This document shows, in pieces, positions 35,631 to 44,563 of a stretch of DNA of 64,000 nt. Location: the NCBI GenBank assembly GCA_937951675.1, contig CALFBI010000003.1, positions 1 through 64,000 on the forward strand, written 5' to 3'. How positions within the stretch are numbered: position 1 is the stretch's first letter; each line of letters starts with the position of its first letter. The translations under genes and the position numbers were made by a program. The notes beneath the pieces were generated by a model, which saw nothing but the letters and a program-made list of their open reading frames with translations, was not told the DNA's origin and made no database searches. The stretch comes from an uncultured Verrucomicrobiales bacterium (GTDB lineage Bacteria; Verrucomicrobiota; Verrucomicrobiia; Verrucomicrobiales; Akkermansiaceae).

Positions 35631-36068
35631 ATGTTCAGAATTGTGAATCAACCCATCTGCACTGAGTCTCTTCGGGAGCAAGTGCTCGACCCAGCCTCCG
35701 GAGGATTTGTTTCCTTTGAGGGGTGGGTTCGTAACCACCATGAGGGGAAAGAAGTCAAAGCCCTCGAGTATGAATCCTATGAGCTTTTAGCGAACCAGGA
35801 AGGGGCCCGGATTTTAAAGGAGGCGGTTGAGAAATTTGATCTCAAGTCCGCGGTTTGTGAACACCGGGTTGGTTATTTGGAGATCGGGGGAATGGCGGTC
35901 TGTGTGATGGTCTCTGCCGCACACCGGGAAGAAGCCTTTACCGCCTGCTCTTATATCATCGACGAAGTCAAAGCCCGAGTTCCAGTTTGGAAAAAGGAGT
36001 ATTACCTCGACGGACCGAGTGAATGGGTCGGCTGCCACCGATGCGCCGAGAAAGGGCATCGGCATTAA
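35631..36068 (+). CDS. moaE: Molybdopterin synthase catalytic subunit MoaE
   Basis: Transfers sulfur from MoaD to precursor Z. The 145-residue protein has GGFVSFEGWVRNHHEGKEV, LEYESYELLA and the catalytic-lysine region VPVWKKEYYLDG. An unusual C-terminal tail CHRCAEKGHRH could bind a metal. The start may instead be GTG at 35604, overlapping the previous gene by 11 bases; the ATG at 35631 gives the usual N-terminus. Last gene of the cofactor operon. Confidence 0.92.
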   Translation: MFRIVNQPICTESLREQVLDPASGGFVSFEGWVRNHHEGKEVKALEYESYELLANQEGARILKEAVEKFDLKSAVCEHRVGYLEIGGMAVCVMVSAAHREEAFTACSYIIDEVKARVPVWKKEYYLDGPSEWVGCHRCAEKGHRH

Positions 36069-36085
36069 ATGTGAAGCAATGGGGC

Positions 36086-37975
36086 TTAAGCTTCGGCGGC
36101 CGCTTTAATCTCTTCGAGTTCTTCCCATCGAGCATAGATAGCCGTGACTTTGACTTTATTCTCTTTGAGTTCGTTTTCGAGCTTTTCCCAGTCCTGACTA
36201 TGTTTTTCGTAGAAGTTCGGTGCGGCGATCTTGGTTTCGAGTTCGCTGACGGCGGTCTCTGCCTTCATGATGTCATCTTCCATCGTTTCGAGTTCTTTCT
36301 CTTCGGCCCACTTTAGTTTTCGGGAACGTTCTTTTTTGGCTCCTTTTTGAGGTTTTTCTTTAACTTTGAACTCTTGATTTTTGACCTCCCGCTCTTTTTT
36401 CTTGTCGAGGTAGTAATCGTAGTTTCCGACCTGGTAGATGACTTCTCCATGGCCTTCGAATCCTAGGATGCCGGTGCAGATTCGGTTTAGAAAATATCGG
36501 TCATGGCTAACGACGAGAACGGTTCCTTTGAATCCGAGGAGGGCTTCCTCTAGAATCCGGAGAGTGGCGAGATCCAGGTCGTTCGTTGGTTCATCAAGAA
36601 CGAGAACGTTTCCGCCTCGCTTTAAAATTTTAGCGAGCAGAACTCGACTTCTTTCACCACCACTTAGCAGCTCAATTTTAGTATTAATTCGGTCGTCGTC
36701 GAAGAGGAAACGGCGAAGATAGGCCCGGATCCCAATAGATTCGTTACCTAGTTGGACGTGGTCACTGCCTTCTCCCACTTCTTCGTGAATGGATTTCTGA
36801 TCGTCTAAGGTCAGGCGGTCTTGGTCGACATAGTTGATGTCGGTTTTAGCTCCGAGAGTGACGAGGCCCGAGTCGGCTTCCATTTTATTGAGAAGGACTT
36901 TGAGTAAAGTTGATTTTCCTAGGCCATTTCTTCCTACGATCCCGAGCCGTTCGCCTCCTTCCAGCTTCATGGAGAGATTGTGAAAGAGTGTTTTTCCTCC
37001 AAGGGATTTACTGATTTCTTCCGCTTCTAGAATTCTATTAGAGAGCCTGCCTGCTGGAGGGATGATGAGCTCGACATCGAGCTCTTCTTCGGGGCCGTCC
37101 TGTTCTTTTGTTTCAAAGAAGCGATCGATTCGGTCTTTTGCTTTGGTTCCGCGGGCCTTCGGGCGACGACGAACCCAGTCGAGTTCTTTTTTGAGGAATT
37201 TTTGCCGCTTGTGCTCCTCTTTTTCAGAGACGGCATCACGTTCGGCACGGGCGAGGAGGTAGTCGCCGTAGTTTCCTTCGTAAGAGTTGAGCTTGCCAGC
37301 GGCGACTTCGATGATACGAGTCGAAATACGGTCGAGGAAGTAACGATCGTGAGTTACAAAGAGGCAAGTTCCTCTATATTTTGCGAGGTAGGATTCTAAC
37401 CACTCGATCGCCTCGGTATCAAGGTGGTTCGTCGGTTCGTCGAGGATGAGGAAATCGGGCTCTGCTAAGAGTGCCCGGCAGAGGCCTACTCGTCTCCGTT
37501 CTCCTCCAGAAAGGGTGTTCACAATCCGGTCTATGTTCGGAGCGTGGAGGTTATTGATAAGAGATTGCGCCCGCTGCTCAAGATTCCACCCATCGAGGAG
37601 GGTGATTTCCTCGATCAAATCGGCACTGCGGTCACTTTCCGGGTCGACTTCGTCGTATTCGCTAAGAAGAGCAACCATCTCAGGTGCTCCACTGAGCACG
37701 TTTTGGAGCACGGACTCCTCTTCCTTGAGGTCAAAGTTCTGAGGGAGGTATCCAACAACTAGGTCTTTTCGGAAGACAAAGCTTCCGGAATCAGGCTCAA
37801 AGTCCCCGGCTGCAATTTTAAGGAAAGTTGACTTTCCCGCCCCATTTCGGCCAACAAGACCGACCCGATCATTTTCATGAATGGCAATGGTGGCTTCGTC
37901 GAGGACGGTGTGGGTCCCGTAACGGACGACGAGATCAGTCGCGCTAGCAACGGAGTGGACTTTGGCTTCTGACAT
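36086..37975 (-). CDS. ABC-F family ATPase (Uup-like)
   Basis: A 629-residue soluble protein with two ABC domains and no membrane part, as in the ABC-F translation factors. Walker A GRNGAGKSTFL and GRNGLGKSTLL, signatures LSGGERRRVGL and LSGGERSRVLL, Walker B followed by DEPTNHLD and DEPTNDLD. The charged C-terminal coiled coil (about 540-629) points to the Uup subgroup, which acts on ribosomes or DNA junctions. It converges with moaE and is followed upstream by trpC transcription on the same strand. Confidence 0.9.
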   Translation of the reverse strand: MSEAKVHSVASATDLVVRYGTHTVLDEATIAIHENDRVGLVGRNGAGKSTFLKIAAGDFEPDSGSFVFRKDLVVGYLPQNFDLKEEESVLQNVLSGAPEMVALLSEYDEVDPESDRSADLIEEITLLDGWNLEQRAQSLINNLHAPNIDRIVNTLSGGERRRVGLCRALLAEPDFLILDEPTNHLDTEAIEWLESYLAKYRGTCLFVTHDRYFLDRISTRIIEVAAGKLNSYEGNYGDYLLARAERDAVSEKEEHKRQKFLKKELDWVRRRPKARGTKAKDRIDRFFETKEQDGPEEELDVELIIPPAGRLSNRILEAEEISKSLGGKTLFHNLSMKLEGGERLGIVGRNGLGKSTLLKVLLNKMEADSGLVTLGAKTDINYVDQDRLTLDDQKSIHEEVGEGSDHVQLGNESIGIRAYLRRFLFDDDRINTKIELLSGGERSRVLLAKILKRGGNVLVLDEPTNDLDLATLRILEEALLGFKGTVLVVSHDRYFLNRICTGILGFEGHGEVIYQVGNYDYYLDKKKEREVKNQEFKVKEKPQKGAKKERSRKLKWAEEKELETMEDDIMKAETAVSELETKIAAPNFYEKHSQDWEKLENELKENKVKVTAIYARWEELEEIKAAAEA

Positions 37976-38006
37976 GAGGGAGGTGGTGAATTAAGGTAAG
38001 AAAAGG

Positions 38007-38792
38007 TTATGAAGCGACAAGCTCGCGGTAAGCGATCAGCTCTTCGGCGGGAACATTCGCGCGCATCAGAGCTTCGCCAATTAAGAGGGCATTGGCTCCG
38101 GCATTAAGGGCTCGCTGTCCGTCTGCAGGGCTTTTAATCCCAGATTCAGAAACGAGAAGAACATTATCAGGAAGTTCTTCCGCTAATACTTCGGTGACCG
38201 ATAAATCGGTGGTGAACGTTTTCAAGTTTCGGTTATTTACTCCGATGAGATCGGCCCCGAGATCAACCGCACGCTCAAGCTCTGGTAAATCATGGACTTC
38301 GACGAGAACATCGAGTTGGAAATCTTTCGCGGTTTGGTAAAGGCGTTTCATGAGCTCGTCATCTAGCGCCGCCACGATGAGTAAAATGGCATCAGCACCT
38401 GCTACGATCGCTTCGTAAATTTGGACCTCATGCATCATGAAGTCTTTACGAAGGAGAGGGATATTCGAAATACGTGAAATCTGAGTGAGATAAGAGAGGG
38501 ATCCTTGGAAATATTTCTCATCCGTTAAGATCGACATACAATGAGCCCCGCCATCGAGATACATATGGGCCTGACGAACAGGGTCGAAATGAGGGTCGAT
38601 GATTCCTGCAGAAGGGGACGCTTTTTTGATTTCCGCGATGATTCCAAGTTGATCAGGTCCTTGGTCGAGAGCAGCCCGGAATCCTCCGAAGTCATTCCGT
38701 TGCAAAGCGGAAGCTCGGAGCTTCTGCAACTGAGGCAGAACTGCCTCTACTTCCTTTTTTTTGTGAGCCATGATCTCAGCAAGCTTGTCCAT
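38007..38792 (-). CDS. trpC: Indole-3-glycerol phosphate synthase
   Basis: Closes the indole ring in tryptophan synthesis. The 261-residue TIM barrel has the signature AEIKKASPSAGIIDPHFDP, catalytic-type LRKDFMMHEVQIYEA, VEVHDLPELERA, and GVNNRNLKTF. It stands apart from trpB at 28 kb; its stop codon lies about 30 bases before the ABC-F gene start on the same strand, so the two may be co-transcribed. Confidence 0.96.
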   Translation of the reverse strand: MDKLAEIMAHKKKEVEAVLPQLQKLRASALQRNDFGGFRAALDQGPDQLGIIAEIKKASPSAGIIDPHFDPVRQAHMYLDGGAHCMSILTDEKYFQGSLSYLTQISRISNIPLLRKDFMMHEVQIYEAIVAGADAILLIVAALDDELMKRLYQTAKDFQLDVLVEVHDLPELERAVDLGADLIGVNNRNLKTFTTDLSVTEVLAEELPDNVLLVSESGIKSPADGQRALNAGANALLIGEALMRANVPAEELIAYRELVAS

Positions 38793-38905
38793 GGCGTTAC
38801 TGTAGCGAGCTTCTCAAACTTTCAAACTCCGAAAGCTTAAAAAAGTCTTGCATCACTAGATAAAAGTTGCGAAGAATTCCGCCCCTTCCCAGATAACACT
38901 TTTAA

Positions 38906-38980
38906 GCGGGTGTAGCTCAGGGGTAGAGCGCAACCTTGCCAAGGTTGATGTCGGGCGTTCGAATCGCCTCACCCGCTCCA
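38906..38980 (+). tRNA. tRNA-Gly (anticodon GCC)
   Basis: 75 bases folding as a standard cloverleaf: acceptor GCGGGTG/CACCCGC, D arm GCTC/GAGC, anticodon stem CAACC/GGTTG with loop TTGCCAA, T arm GGGCG TTCGAAT CGCCT, and an encoded CCA. Confidence 0.95.
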
Positions 38981-38984
38981 TTTT

Positions 38985-39020
38985 AAAAAAAGCCTCACAG
39001 GATTCTGTGGGGCTTTTTTA
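38985..39020. terminator. Terminator between tRNA-Gly and the convergent DUF2071 gene
   Basis: AAAAAGCCTCACAG, loop GATT, CTGTGGGGCTTTTT: 14 base pairs with one wobble. A and T runs flank it, so it can serve both strands. Confidence 0.8.
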
Positions 39021-39028
39021 GTTTCAAC

Positions 39029-39820
39029 TCACAGAGTAGGTGATGATTTTGGGTTGCCAGTTTTTGAGCTGATTTCAGGATTTCGGATCAGGGGGTGGAT
39101 CTCGACCGAGACTGGCTCTGCAATAAGGGCGGATAGGGGAGGTGTTTGAGGTTCCTTGAAGCCGCAAAGGGTAAAAAGTTGGGTAGAGTAGTCAGTGATT
39201 TCAATTTTTTGAAATTGATACGGCTGATGATGCACGAGTCCACTAGAGATTCTTTGAGTGCGATCGACACTGAAGAGACGGTAGCGCTCTAGGAGGAAGA
39301 ATTCCAAGGACTTAGGTTCTGCGGTTTTTGGTTGGGTTTGTGTTATAGGGTAGGTAAAGGTTTGAAGCGTGTCGTCGCCCTGACGTTTGGAAGAGTAGAT
39401 GAGGTTTCCGTTTTTTCTAGTAGATGTCATCTGAGCGTGTTGGTAAGGGAGGCCAAAGAGAGCTCTTGCGCATTTGACAGCAAGCCATTGATTACAATCG
39501 AGTGTATAAAACCAGACTCCTGGTCGCCCCTGTTCATCATAAACATAGGTGCGCAGGTTCAGCTCTTGAAACCAGGAAATCCCTGGCACTGGAGGGAGGT
39601 AGGAAGGTCGGACTTTTTCCATGAAAAAGGGGACGATTCCAAGAAAGGCTCTCCCTTTAAAAGTGTCAACGGTAAGCCCAGGGGGAAGCGTCGCTTGAAT
39701 CGTGGAGGGAGGAATTTCCCAATGAAGAAACAAAAGATGTGTCCAATCTTGCTTCATGATGACAGGCGAACTCGGCTGCTGTCTTTCGGCCAGACGTTGG
39801 GTAAGGGTCGGGCGACTCAT
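39029..39820 (-). CDS. DUF2071 (YqjF-like) protein
   Basis: A 263-residue protein of the YqjF/DUF2071 family: WTHLLFLHWEIPPSTIQATL, then PGLTVDTFKGRAFLGIVPF and SWFQELNLRTYVYDEQGRPG are family blocks. Biochemical role unknown; the fold resembles acetoacetate decarboxylase. Its ATG overlaps the stop of the flavin-reductase-like gene (ATGA), so both are translated together, which hints at a shared small-molecule redox task. Confidence 0.85.
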   Translation of the reverse strand: MSRPTLTQRLAERQQPSSPVIMKQDWTHLLFLHWEIPPSTIQATLPPGLTVDTFKGRAFLGIVPFFMEKVRPSYLPPVPGISWFQELNLRTYVYDEQGRPGVWFYTLDCNQWLAVKCARALFGLPYQHAQMTSTRKNGNLIYSSKRQGDDTLQTFTYPITQTQPKTAEPKSLEFFLLERYRLFSVDRTQRISSGLVHHQPYQFQKIEITDYSTQLFTLCGFKEPQTPPLSALIAEPVSVEIHPLIRNPEISSKTGNPKSSPTL

Positions 39821-40434
39821 TGTTTTTGAGCTTTGGCGTAAGGGAGGCGTGAGTGCTCTGTCAGGGTGAAGTAAGTATTGAGTGCAGTGGAGGCCAGAGA
39901 ACCTTGCTCCACAAGTGAAATAGAGCCGTCTGAAGAATAGGATTCGTCAGGAAGTTCGACGAGGCAGACTTTACCAATGATGAGTTTGGTCCCATTAGAA
40001 GGAATATCGATGAGGTCCTCTAAAGTAAGAGCATAGCGGACCGGGCACTCTTTAACAAAAGGTGCGATGATGCCTTCATGACGGAGTTCGCTGAGTCCGG
40101 TGGTATCAAATTCCGAAGTTTCGGCGGGGGAACGTGCCGAGCATTGATGTGCTTGTTTCACCGTTTGAGCAGTGACGTGGTTTAAAGTCCAGGATTCGGT
40201 ATCAATTATGTTTTTCAGAGTATGGCGTTCGACAATATCAGGACGGGTCACCATTCCGATGAGAAGGGGAGAAGAACCGAGATGGGTGATACTGGAAAAA
40301 GGAGCGAGATTGGTAATGCCTGTGATGGATCGTGTTCCGACAAGGCAGATCGGTTTGGGGCCAGGTAAGGTTGTCGCGAATTGAACGCGTTGCAACTTAT
40401 CCATCTTTTCAATATCAGCAGTATGAATGATCAC
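39817..40434 (-). CDS. Flavin reductase-like FMN-binding protein
   Basis: A 205-residue split-barrel flavoprotein (GPKPICLVGTRSITGITNLA, then PFSSITHLGSSPLLIGMVTR). Proteins of this family reduce or carry FMN. It is transcribed away from the DUF2805 gene and coupled to the DUF2071 gene. Its closeness to two flavin-dependent photolyase-like genes may be chance. Confidence 0.8.
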   Translation of the reverse strand: MIIHTADIEKMDKLQRVQFATTLPGPKPICLVGTRSITGITNLAPFSSITHLGSSPLLIGMVTRPDIVERHTLKNIIDTESWTLNHVTAQTVKQAHQCSARSPAETSEFDTTGLSELRHEGIIAPFVKECPVRYALTLEDLIDIPSNGTKLIIGKVCLVELPDESYSSDGSISLVEQGSLASTALNTYFTLTEHSRLPYAKAQKQ

Positions 40435-40522
40435 ACTTTAAACTAGCCATGATTGCTCAGTTCGCAAAAACTATTTTAGGCGGGCTTGGTTGATTTTTTG
40501 AAAACTGGTGTGATGATACTTT

Positions 40523-40777
40523 ATGACAGATCAAGAGATCGACCGGGTAATTCGAATGGCGTGGGAAGATCGGACCACTTTTGAAACGATCGAAAAGCGA
40601 ACGGGGCTGTGTGAGGCTGAAGTCATTAAGGTGATGAGAAAAGAGATGAAGGCTTCGAGCTTTCGAATGTGGCGTAAGCGAGTGAGTGGTCGTGTCACCA
40701 AACATGGGAAGGCCTTTAAACAAGACCGGCAAAAGATGAAAAAGGTGTCAGGCCGTCATTTGTTAAGAGAAGATTGA
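40523..40777 (+). CDS. DUF2805 (TIGR03643) small protein
   Basis: An 84-residue basic protein: MTDQEIDRVIRMAWEDRTTF, a helix-turn-helix-like middle (GLCEAEVIKVMRKEMKASSF) and the family block RMWRKRVSGRVTKHGK. The family has no proven function but is often found near photolyase or cryptochrome genes in other bacteria, and here it lies in a group with two such genes. DNA binding is a guess from its charge and HTH-like pattern. Confidence 0.8.
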   Translation: MTDQEIDRVIRMAWEDRTTFETIEKRTGLCEAEVIKVMRKEMKASSFRMWRKRVSGRVTKHGKAFKQDRQKMKKVSGRHLLRED

Positions 40778-40823
40778 TTTTTCACGCGGGGGAGCGAGCT
40801 TGCGGTGTGAGCAAATAGGAAAA

Positions 40824-41663
40824 TTACGACGGGAGATTTTTGATGGCATCGAGATAAGCGTTTTTCGGCGCTTTTTTTTCGGGTGAGGGTTCCCGTTCAT
40901 GCATGTGGGCGACAGTTTCGCCACTGGTGGCGATGAGCTCTTTGATGATGCTAGCCTCCGGAAGATTTTTCCAATATTTCTTGGGCATTTCAGATTGCAT
41001 TGCCTTTATTTTGACTCGCGCTGGATTGAATATGTGACGGTAGTAAGATTTCCAAAGTTCGTCTTGTTCGTCGGCCGAGGGAACGAAGCTTTGATCAGCA
41101 CCTGGGGTGAAATGAACCCGTTGGCCATTCCAGTGCATGCATTCGTCTGGCGTGAGAATAGACCAATTCATTCCCGTGAAGCGTTTTTTAAAAAAGCCTG
41201 CGGTCAAAGGCACAATTTTATGGTCGGGCTCGAACCAGGCGACGAATTGTTCGCGTCCTGTTTCGGGGCAGTCATCGACTTTCCGAAAGCGAACAAAGGC
41301 ATGCATTTTATGAATATCACGGCGGATATGTTTTTCCATACTTTTGAGATGATGGACGTCTTTGTCTGAGGAGAGAGATAATAGATGGCGTTCGCCGTGA
41401 GTGATTCTCCAGAGTGCTCTGTAGAGATGAAACCACTGTCTGCCTGAGCGATGAACTGCGACGGTGTTCGCAAGACTGAGAAATTCTTTTGATACCTTAA
41501 AATGAGAATGAGCTTTGGGGTCAGTGACCGGGTTGATCGCAAAGAGGGTGTTCTGTTCAGGGGATTGCCAGAGAACTTCATCAGGAGGGACTTCTCGTGC
41601 GAGAAGTTCGCGAGCCAGCTCGCGCCATTCCAAGAGTCCTTTTGGATAGATGCAGATTTCCAT
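40824..41663 (-). CDS. DUF4130 (TIGR03915) DNA-repair-associated protein
   Basis: A 279-residue protein from the ATG at 41663; a TTG at 41684 would overlap the upstream gene. Recognised as the DUF4130 family by RDIHKMHAFVRFRKV, EQFVAWFEPDHKIVP, FFKKRFTGMNWSILTPDEC and DELWKSYYRHIFNPARV. In other genomes this family pairs with the radical SAM protein encoded just upstream, and is sometimes fused to uracil-DNA glycosylase, so DNA repair is the usual guess. No activity has been shown that I know of. The gap to the radical SAM stop is four bases. Confidence 0.85.
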   Translation of the reverse strand: MEICIYPKGLLEWRELARELLAREVPPDEVLWQSPEQNTLFAINPVTDPKAHSHFKVSKEFLSLANTVAVHRSGRQWFHLYRALWRITHGERHLLSLSSDKDVHHLKSMEKHIRRDIHKMHAFVRFRKVDDCPETGREQFVAWFEPDHKIVPLTAGFFKKRFTGMNWSILTPDECMHWNGQRVHFTPGADQSFVPSADEQDELWKSYYRHIFNPARVKIKAMQSEMPKKYWKNLPEASIIKELIATSGETVAHMHEREPSPEKKAPKNAYLDAIKNLPS

Positions 41664-41667
41664 GAGC

Positions 41668-42966
41668 TTAGAATTCGCCTCCAATGACAGCCGATTTAGG
41701 AACTTGAATGGACGGGGTTTGAGTAAAGTTCATTTCTAATTGCGCGGGGGGAGGGGCGTAAATGGCGCGAAGCTTTTCACTGTCTATTTCTAATCGAGCC
41801 GGTTGATGATCTGCAGTGATCATGAAAGGGAGAGCCTTTTTAAGGCTGACCCGTATTTTGATGAGGTCCGAAGTGCTCACGGGAAAGTGCCTTCTCATTT
41901 GAGTAATACGCTGTGCATTCCGGACTCCTAAACCTGGAATCCGGTAGAGCATTTCACGAGAGGCGCGGTTGATATCGATGGGGAAAAATTCACGGTTTCG
42001 AAGGGCCCAGGAGAGTTTAGGGTCGATATCTAAATCAAGGTTAGGCTGCTCTTTGGTCGTGATTTCATTCACACTGTAACCATAAAAACGCATGAGCCAA
42101 TCGGCTTGATAAAGGCGGTGTTCACGAACCAGGGGAGGGCTGACGAGAGGGAGGCGTTGAGAGGCGTCAGGAATAGGACTAAAGGCGGAGTAGTAGACTC
42201 GGTTCAATTTAAAATTACCATAGAGGTCGCCGGCTCGTTCTAGAAATGTGGCGTCATTGGAAGCATCAGCACCTACAATCATTTGAGTGCTCTGCCCGGT
42301 AGCAAAAAGGCCTTTTTTTCGTTGGCGGCGTGGAGTATTTGGTTTGGAGGCTCGGGGTTTGAATTCTGCGATTTTTTCTCCAATGGATCCCATCGCTTCG
42401 CGGGTGCGCGAAAGGTTTTTTTCAGGGGCAAGGTGGTCCAGGCTTTGTTGCTGAGGGAGTTCGATATTGATACTGATCCGGTCGGCGTATTTCCCAGCGA
42501 GCGCGATGAGTTCGTCGGAGGCTTCGGGAATGGTTTTGAGGTGAATGTAACCCCGAAAATCATGATCTTCTCTTAGGCTACGAGCAACTTCGACAACTTG
42601 CTCCATGGTGTAATCGGCGCTGCGGACAATGCCAGAGCTGAGGAAGAGGCCTTCGACGTAGTTGCGTTTGTAAAAATCGAGTGTGAGTTGCACCACTTCT
42701 TGGGGGGTGAAGCGGGCGCGGCGCACATTACTTGATCTGCGGTTAATGCAATAGTGGCAATCATAAAGGCAGACATTTGTGAGAAGGAGCTTTAGTAATG
42801 AAATGCAGCGCCCGTCTGGAGTGTATGAATGGCAAATCCCGGTGCCATTAGTTGATCCCACGCCCTGATGGTTCGGGGCGTCCTTTTTTCTGCCACCGGA
42901 ACTGGCGCAAGAGGCATCGTATTTAGCGGCATCAGCTAGGATTTCGATTTTCTTTTGCGTGTTCAT
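41668..42966 (-). CDS. Radical SAM protein, putative DNA modification/repair (TIGR03916)
   Basis: A 432-residue radical SAM enzyme. The cluster motif CLYDCHYC gives Cys66, Cys70 and Cys73 for the 4Fe-4S centre that cleaves SAM. Three more N-terminal cysteines (20, 45, 54) are conserved-looking. A helix-hairpin-helix segment near residues 330-372 (INRASREMLYRIPGLGVRNA) suggests DNA binding. Together with the DUF4130 gene it forms a known pair of unknown reaction, possibly repair of a base lesion in the manner of spore photoproduct lyase. Divergent from the photolyase pair. Confidence 0.87.
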   Translation of the reverse strand: MNTQKKIEILADAAKYDASCASSGGRKKDAPNHQGVGSTNGTGICHSYTPDGRCISLLKLLLTNVCLYDCHYCINRRSSNVRRARFTPQEVVQLTLDFYKRNYVEGLFLSSGIVRSADYTMEQVVEVARSLREDHDFRGYIHLKTIPEASDELIALAGKYADRISINIELPQQQSLDHLAPEKNLSRTREAMGSIGEKIAEFKPRASKPNTPRRQRKKGLFATGQSTQMIVGADASNDATFLERAGDLYGNFKLNRVYYSAFSPIPDASQRLPLVSPPLVREHRLYQADWLMRFYGYSVNEITTKEQPNLDLDIDPKLSWALRNREFFPIDINRASREMLYRIPGLGVRNAQRITQMRRHFPVSTSDLIKIRVSLKKALPFMITADHQPARLEIDSEKLRAIYAPPPAQLEMNFTQTPSIQVPKSAVIGGEF

Positions 42967-43081
42967 AAGTTTAGTGTTCTAATGAGTATCTTTTATTCAT
43001 TCGTTTGACAAGTTTGTTTCTGAGCCATTTTCAGATAAAGTATCAATTGACAACGGGGCGAATCGTTCAATTTTAGTAGAG

Positions 43082-44563
43082 ATGGAGTTAGCTCTTATTT
43101 ACCCCCACCAGCTTTTCGCGAATCATCCCGCTTTGAAGAAAGGGAGGCAGGCTCTTTTAATAGAAGATCCTTTGTTTTATGGAACGGATAGTGAACACCC
43201 CCTGCGGTTACATGCGAAGAAGTTGATCCTGCATCGAGCTTCCATGAAGCGGTATTTTAAAGGTTTGGACCATGCCGACTATATCGAAGTGCCCAACGAA
43301 CCCTGTCGGTCAGATGAACTTCTTGAAAAAGCGGTAGAGGCGCAGGTGACGAAGTTAGTAATGGTGGACCCGGTTGACTATTTACTGGAGCGGCGGATTC
43401 GCCGCTTTGTAGCTCAGCGCGGGATTTTATTAGAGGTCTTACCGTCTCCGATGTTTTTGACCCCAGATGACTGGATGGCGGAAACGATGGATGGAATGAA
43501 AAACCCCTTCATGAAAAAATTTTATGAAGCGCAGAGAAAGCGGATGGGAGTCCTCCTGGAAGAGGATGGAAAGCCGGAAGGGGGTAAGTGGTCTTATGAT
43601 CTTGATAATCGCAAGAAACTTCCAAAAAAGATCCCGATTCCAGAGCCTTATTCTCCCCCGAACCATCCTGAAGTCGTGGAGGCGCAAGCTTGGGTGAAAG
43701 AGCGGTTTCCAGAGGCGCTAGGTCAGAGATATTCTTTTCATTACGGGATTTCCCGTGAGGATTCAATAGAGGCCTTAGAGCTTTTTTTAAAAGAGCGGTT
43801 TGAGCAATTTGGTGATTATGAAGACGCTATTTCAACGAGCCATAAAGTCGCCTTTCATTCTGTATTAACCCCCTATTTAAATATAGGAATTATTACGCCA
43901 CAAGAAGTGGTTGAGAGGTCACTAGAGTATGCCTCGGATTCTGGGAAGGTTCCCTTAAATTCCTTAGAGGGCTTTATTCGCCAAATCATTGGGTGGCGAG
44001 AATTTATGCGTATCATTTACCTTCGGCACGGAGTCTATGAGCGGAAAGAAAATTTTTGGGGTTTCACACGCAAGATGCCCACAAGTTTTTACACAGGCAC
44101 CACAGGGGTTGAGCCTATTGATCATGTCATTAAAAGTCTGCAAGAAGAGGCTTACTGTCATCATATCGAAAGGCTTATGGTCTTGGGGAATTTTATGCTG
44201 TTATGTCGGATTGATCCAGACGATGTTTATCGCTGGTTTATGGAATACTTCATCGATGCCTATGATTGGGTCATGGTGCCAAATGTCTATGGGATGAGCC
44301 AATTTTCGGATGGGGGTGTTTTTGCGACGAAGCCTTATCTTTCAGGGTCGAATTACATTTGTAAGATGTCGGACTTCAAAAAAGGAGAATGGGCTGCCGT
44401 TTGGGACGGTCTTTTCTGGACCTTTATTGAAGATCACCATGCTTTTTTTCTGAAGAATTACCGCATGGCGCAGATGGCCCGCATGCATGATCGAATGGAT
44501 GAAGAGAAAAAGGAGACTCATCGCGAAAACGCAAAGAAATTTTTAGCTTCGTTGGATTTATGA
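43082..44563 (+). CDS. Photolyase/cryptochrome-related protein (prokaryotic (6-4) type)
   Basis: A 493-residue member of the photolyase-related family (DPRP/FeS-BCP type): an N-terminal Rossmann domain (LALIYPHQLFANHPAL) and a C-terminal FAD domain with FIRQIIGWREFMRIIY, VLGNFMLLCRIDPDDVY and DAYDWVMVPNVYGMSQF. Members repair (6-4) UV lesions using blue light. The family normally holds a 4Fe-4S cluster, two ligands of which sit in a CxxC block just after the MSDY motif; here that block reads MSDFKKGEWAAVW, so the ligands appear lost. The stop overlaps the next start by four bases. Upstream are two TTGACA boxes (43005 and 43047) in the divergent gap. Confidence 0.88.
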   Translation: MELALIYPHQLFANHPALKKGRQALLIEDPLFYGTDSEHPLRLHAKKLILHRASMKRYFKGLDHADYIEVPNEPCRSDELLEKAVEAQVTKLVMVDPVDYLLERRIRRFVAQRGILLEVLPSPMFLTPDDWMAETMDGMKNPFMKKFYEAQRKRMGVLLEEDGKPEGGKWSYDLDNRKKLPKKIPIPEPYSPPNHPEVVEAQAWVKERFPEALGQRYSFHYGISREDSIEALELFLKERFEQFGDYEDAISTSHKVAFHSVLTPYLNIGIITPQEVVERSLEYASDSGKVPLNSLEGFIRQIIGWREFMRIIYLRHGVYERKENFWGFTRKMPTSFYTGTTGVEPIDHVIKSLQEEAYCHHIERLMVLGNFMLLCRIDPDDVYRWFMEYFIDAYDWVMVPNVYGMSQFSDGGVFATKPYLSGSNYICKMSDFKKGEWAAVWDGLFWTFIEDHHAFFLKNYRMAQMARMHDRMDEEKKETHRENAKKFLASLDL

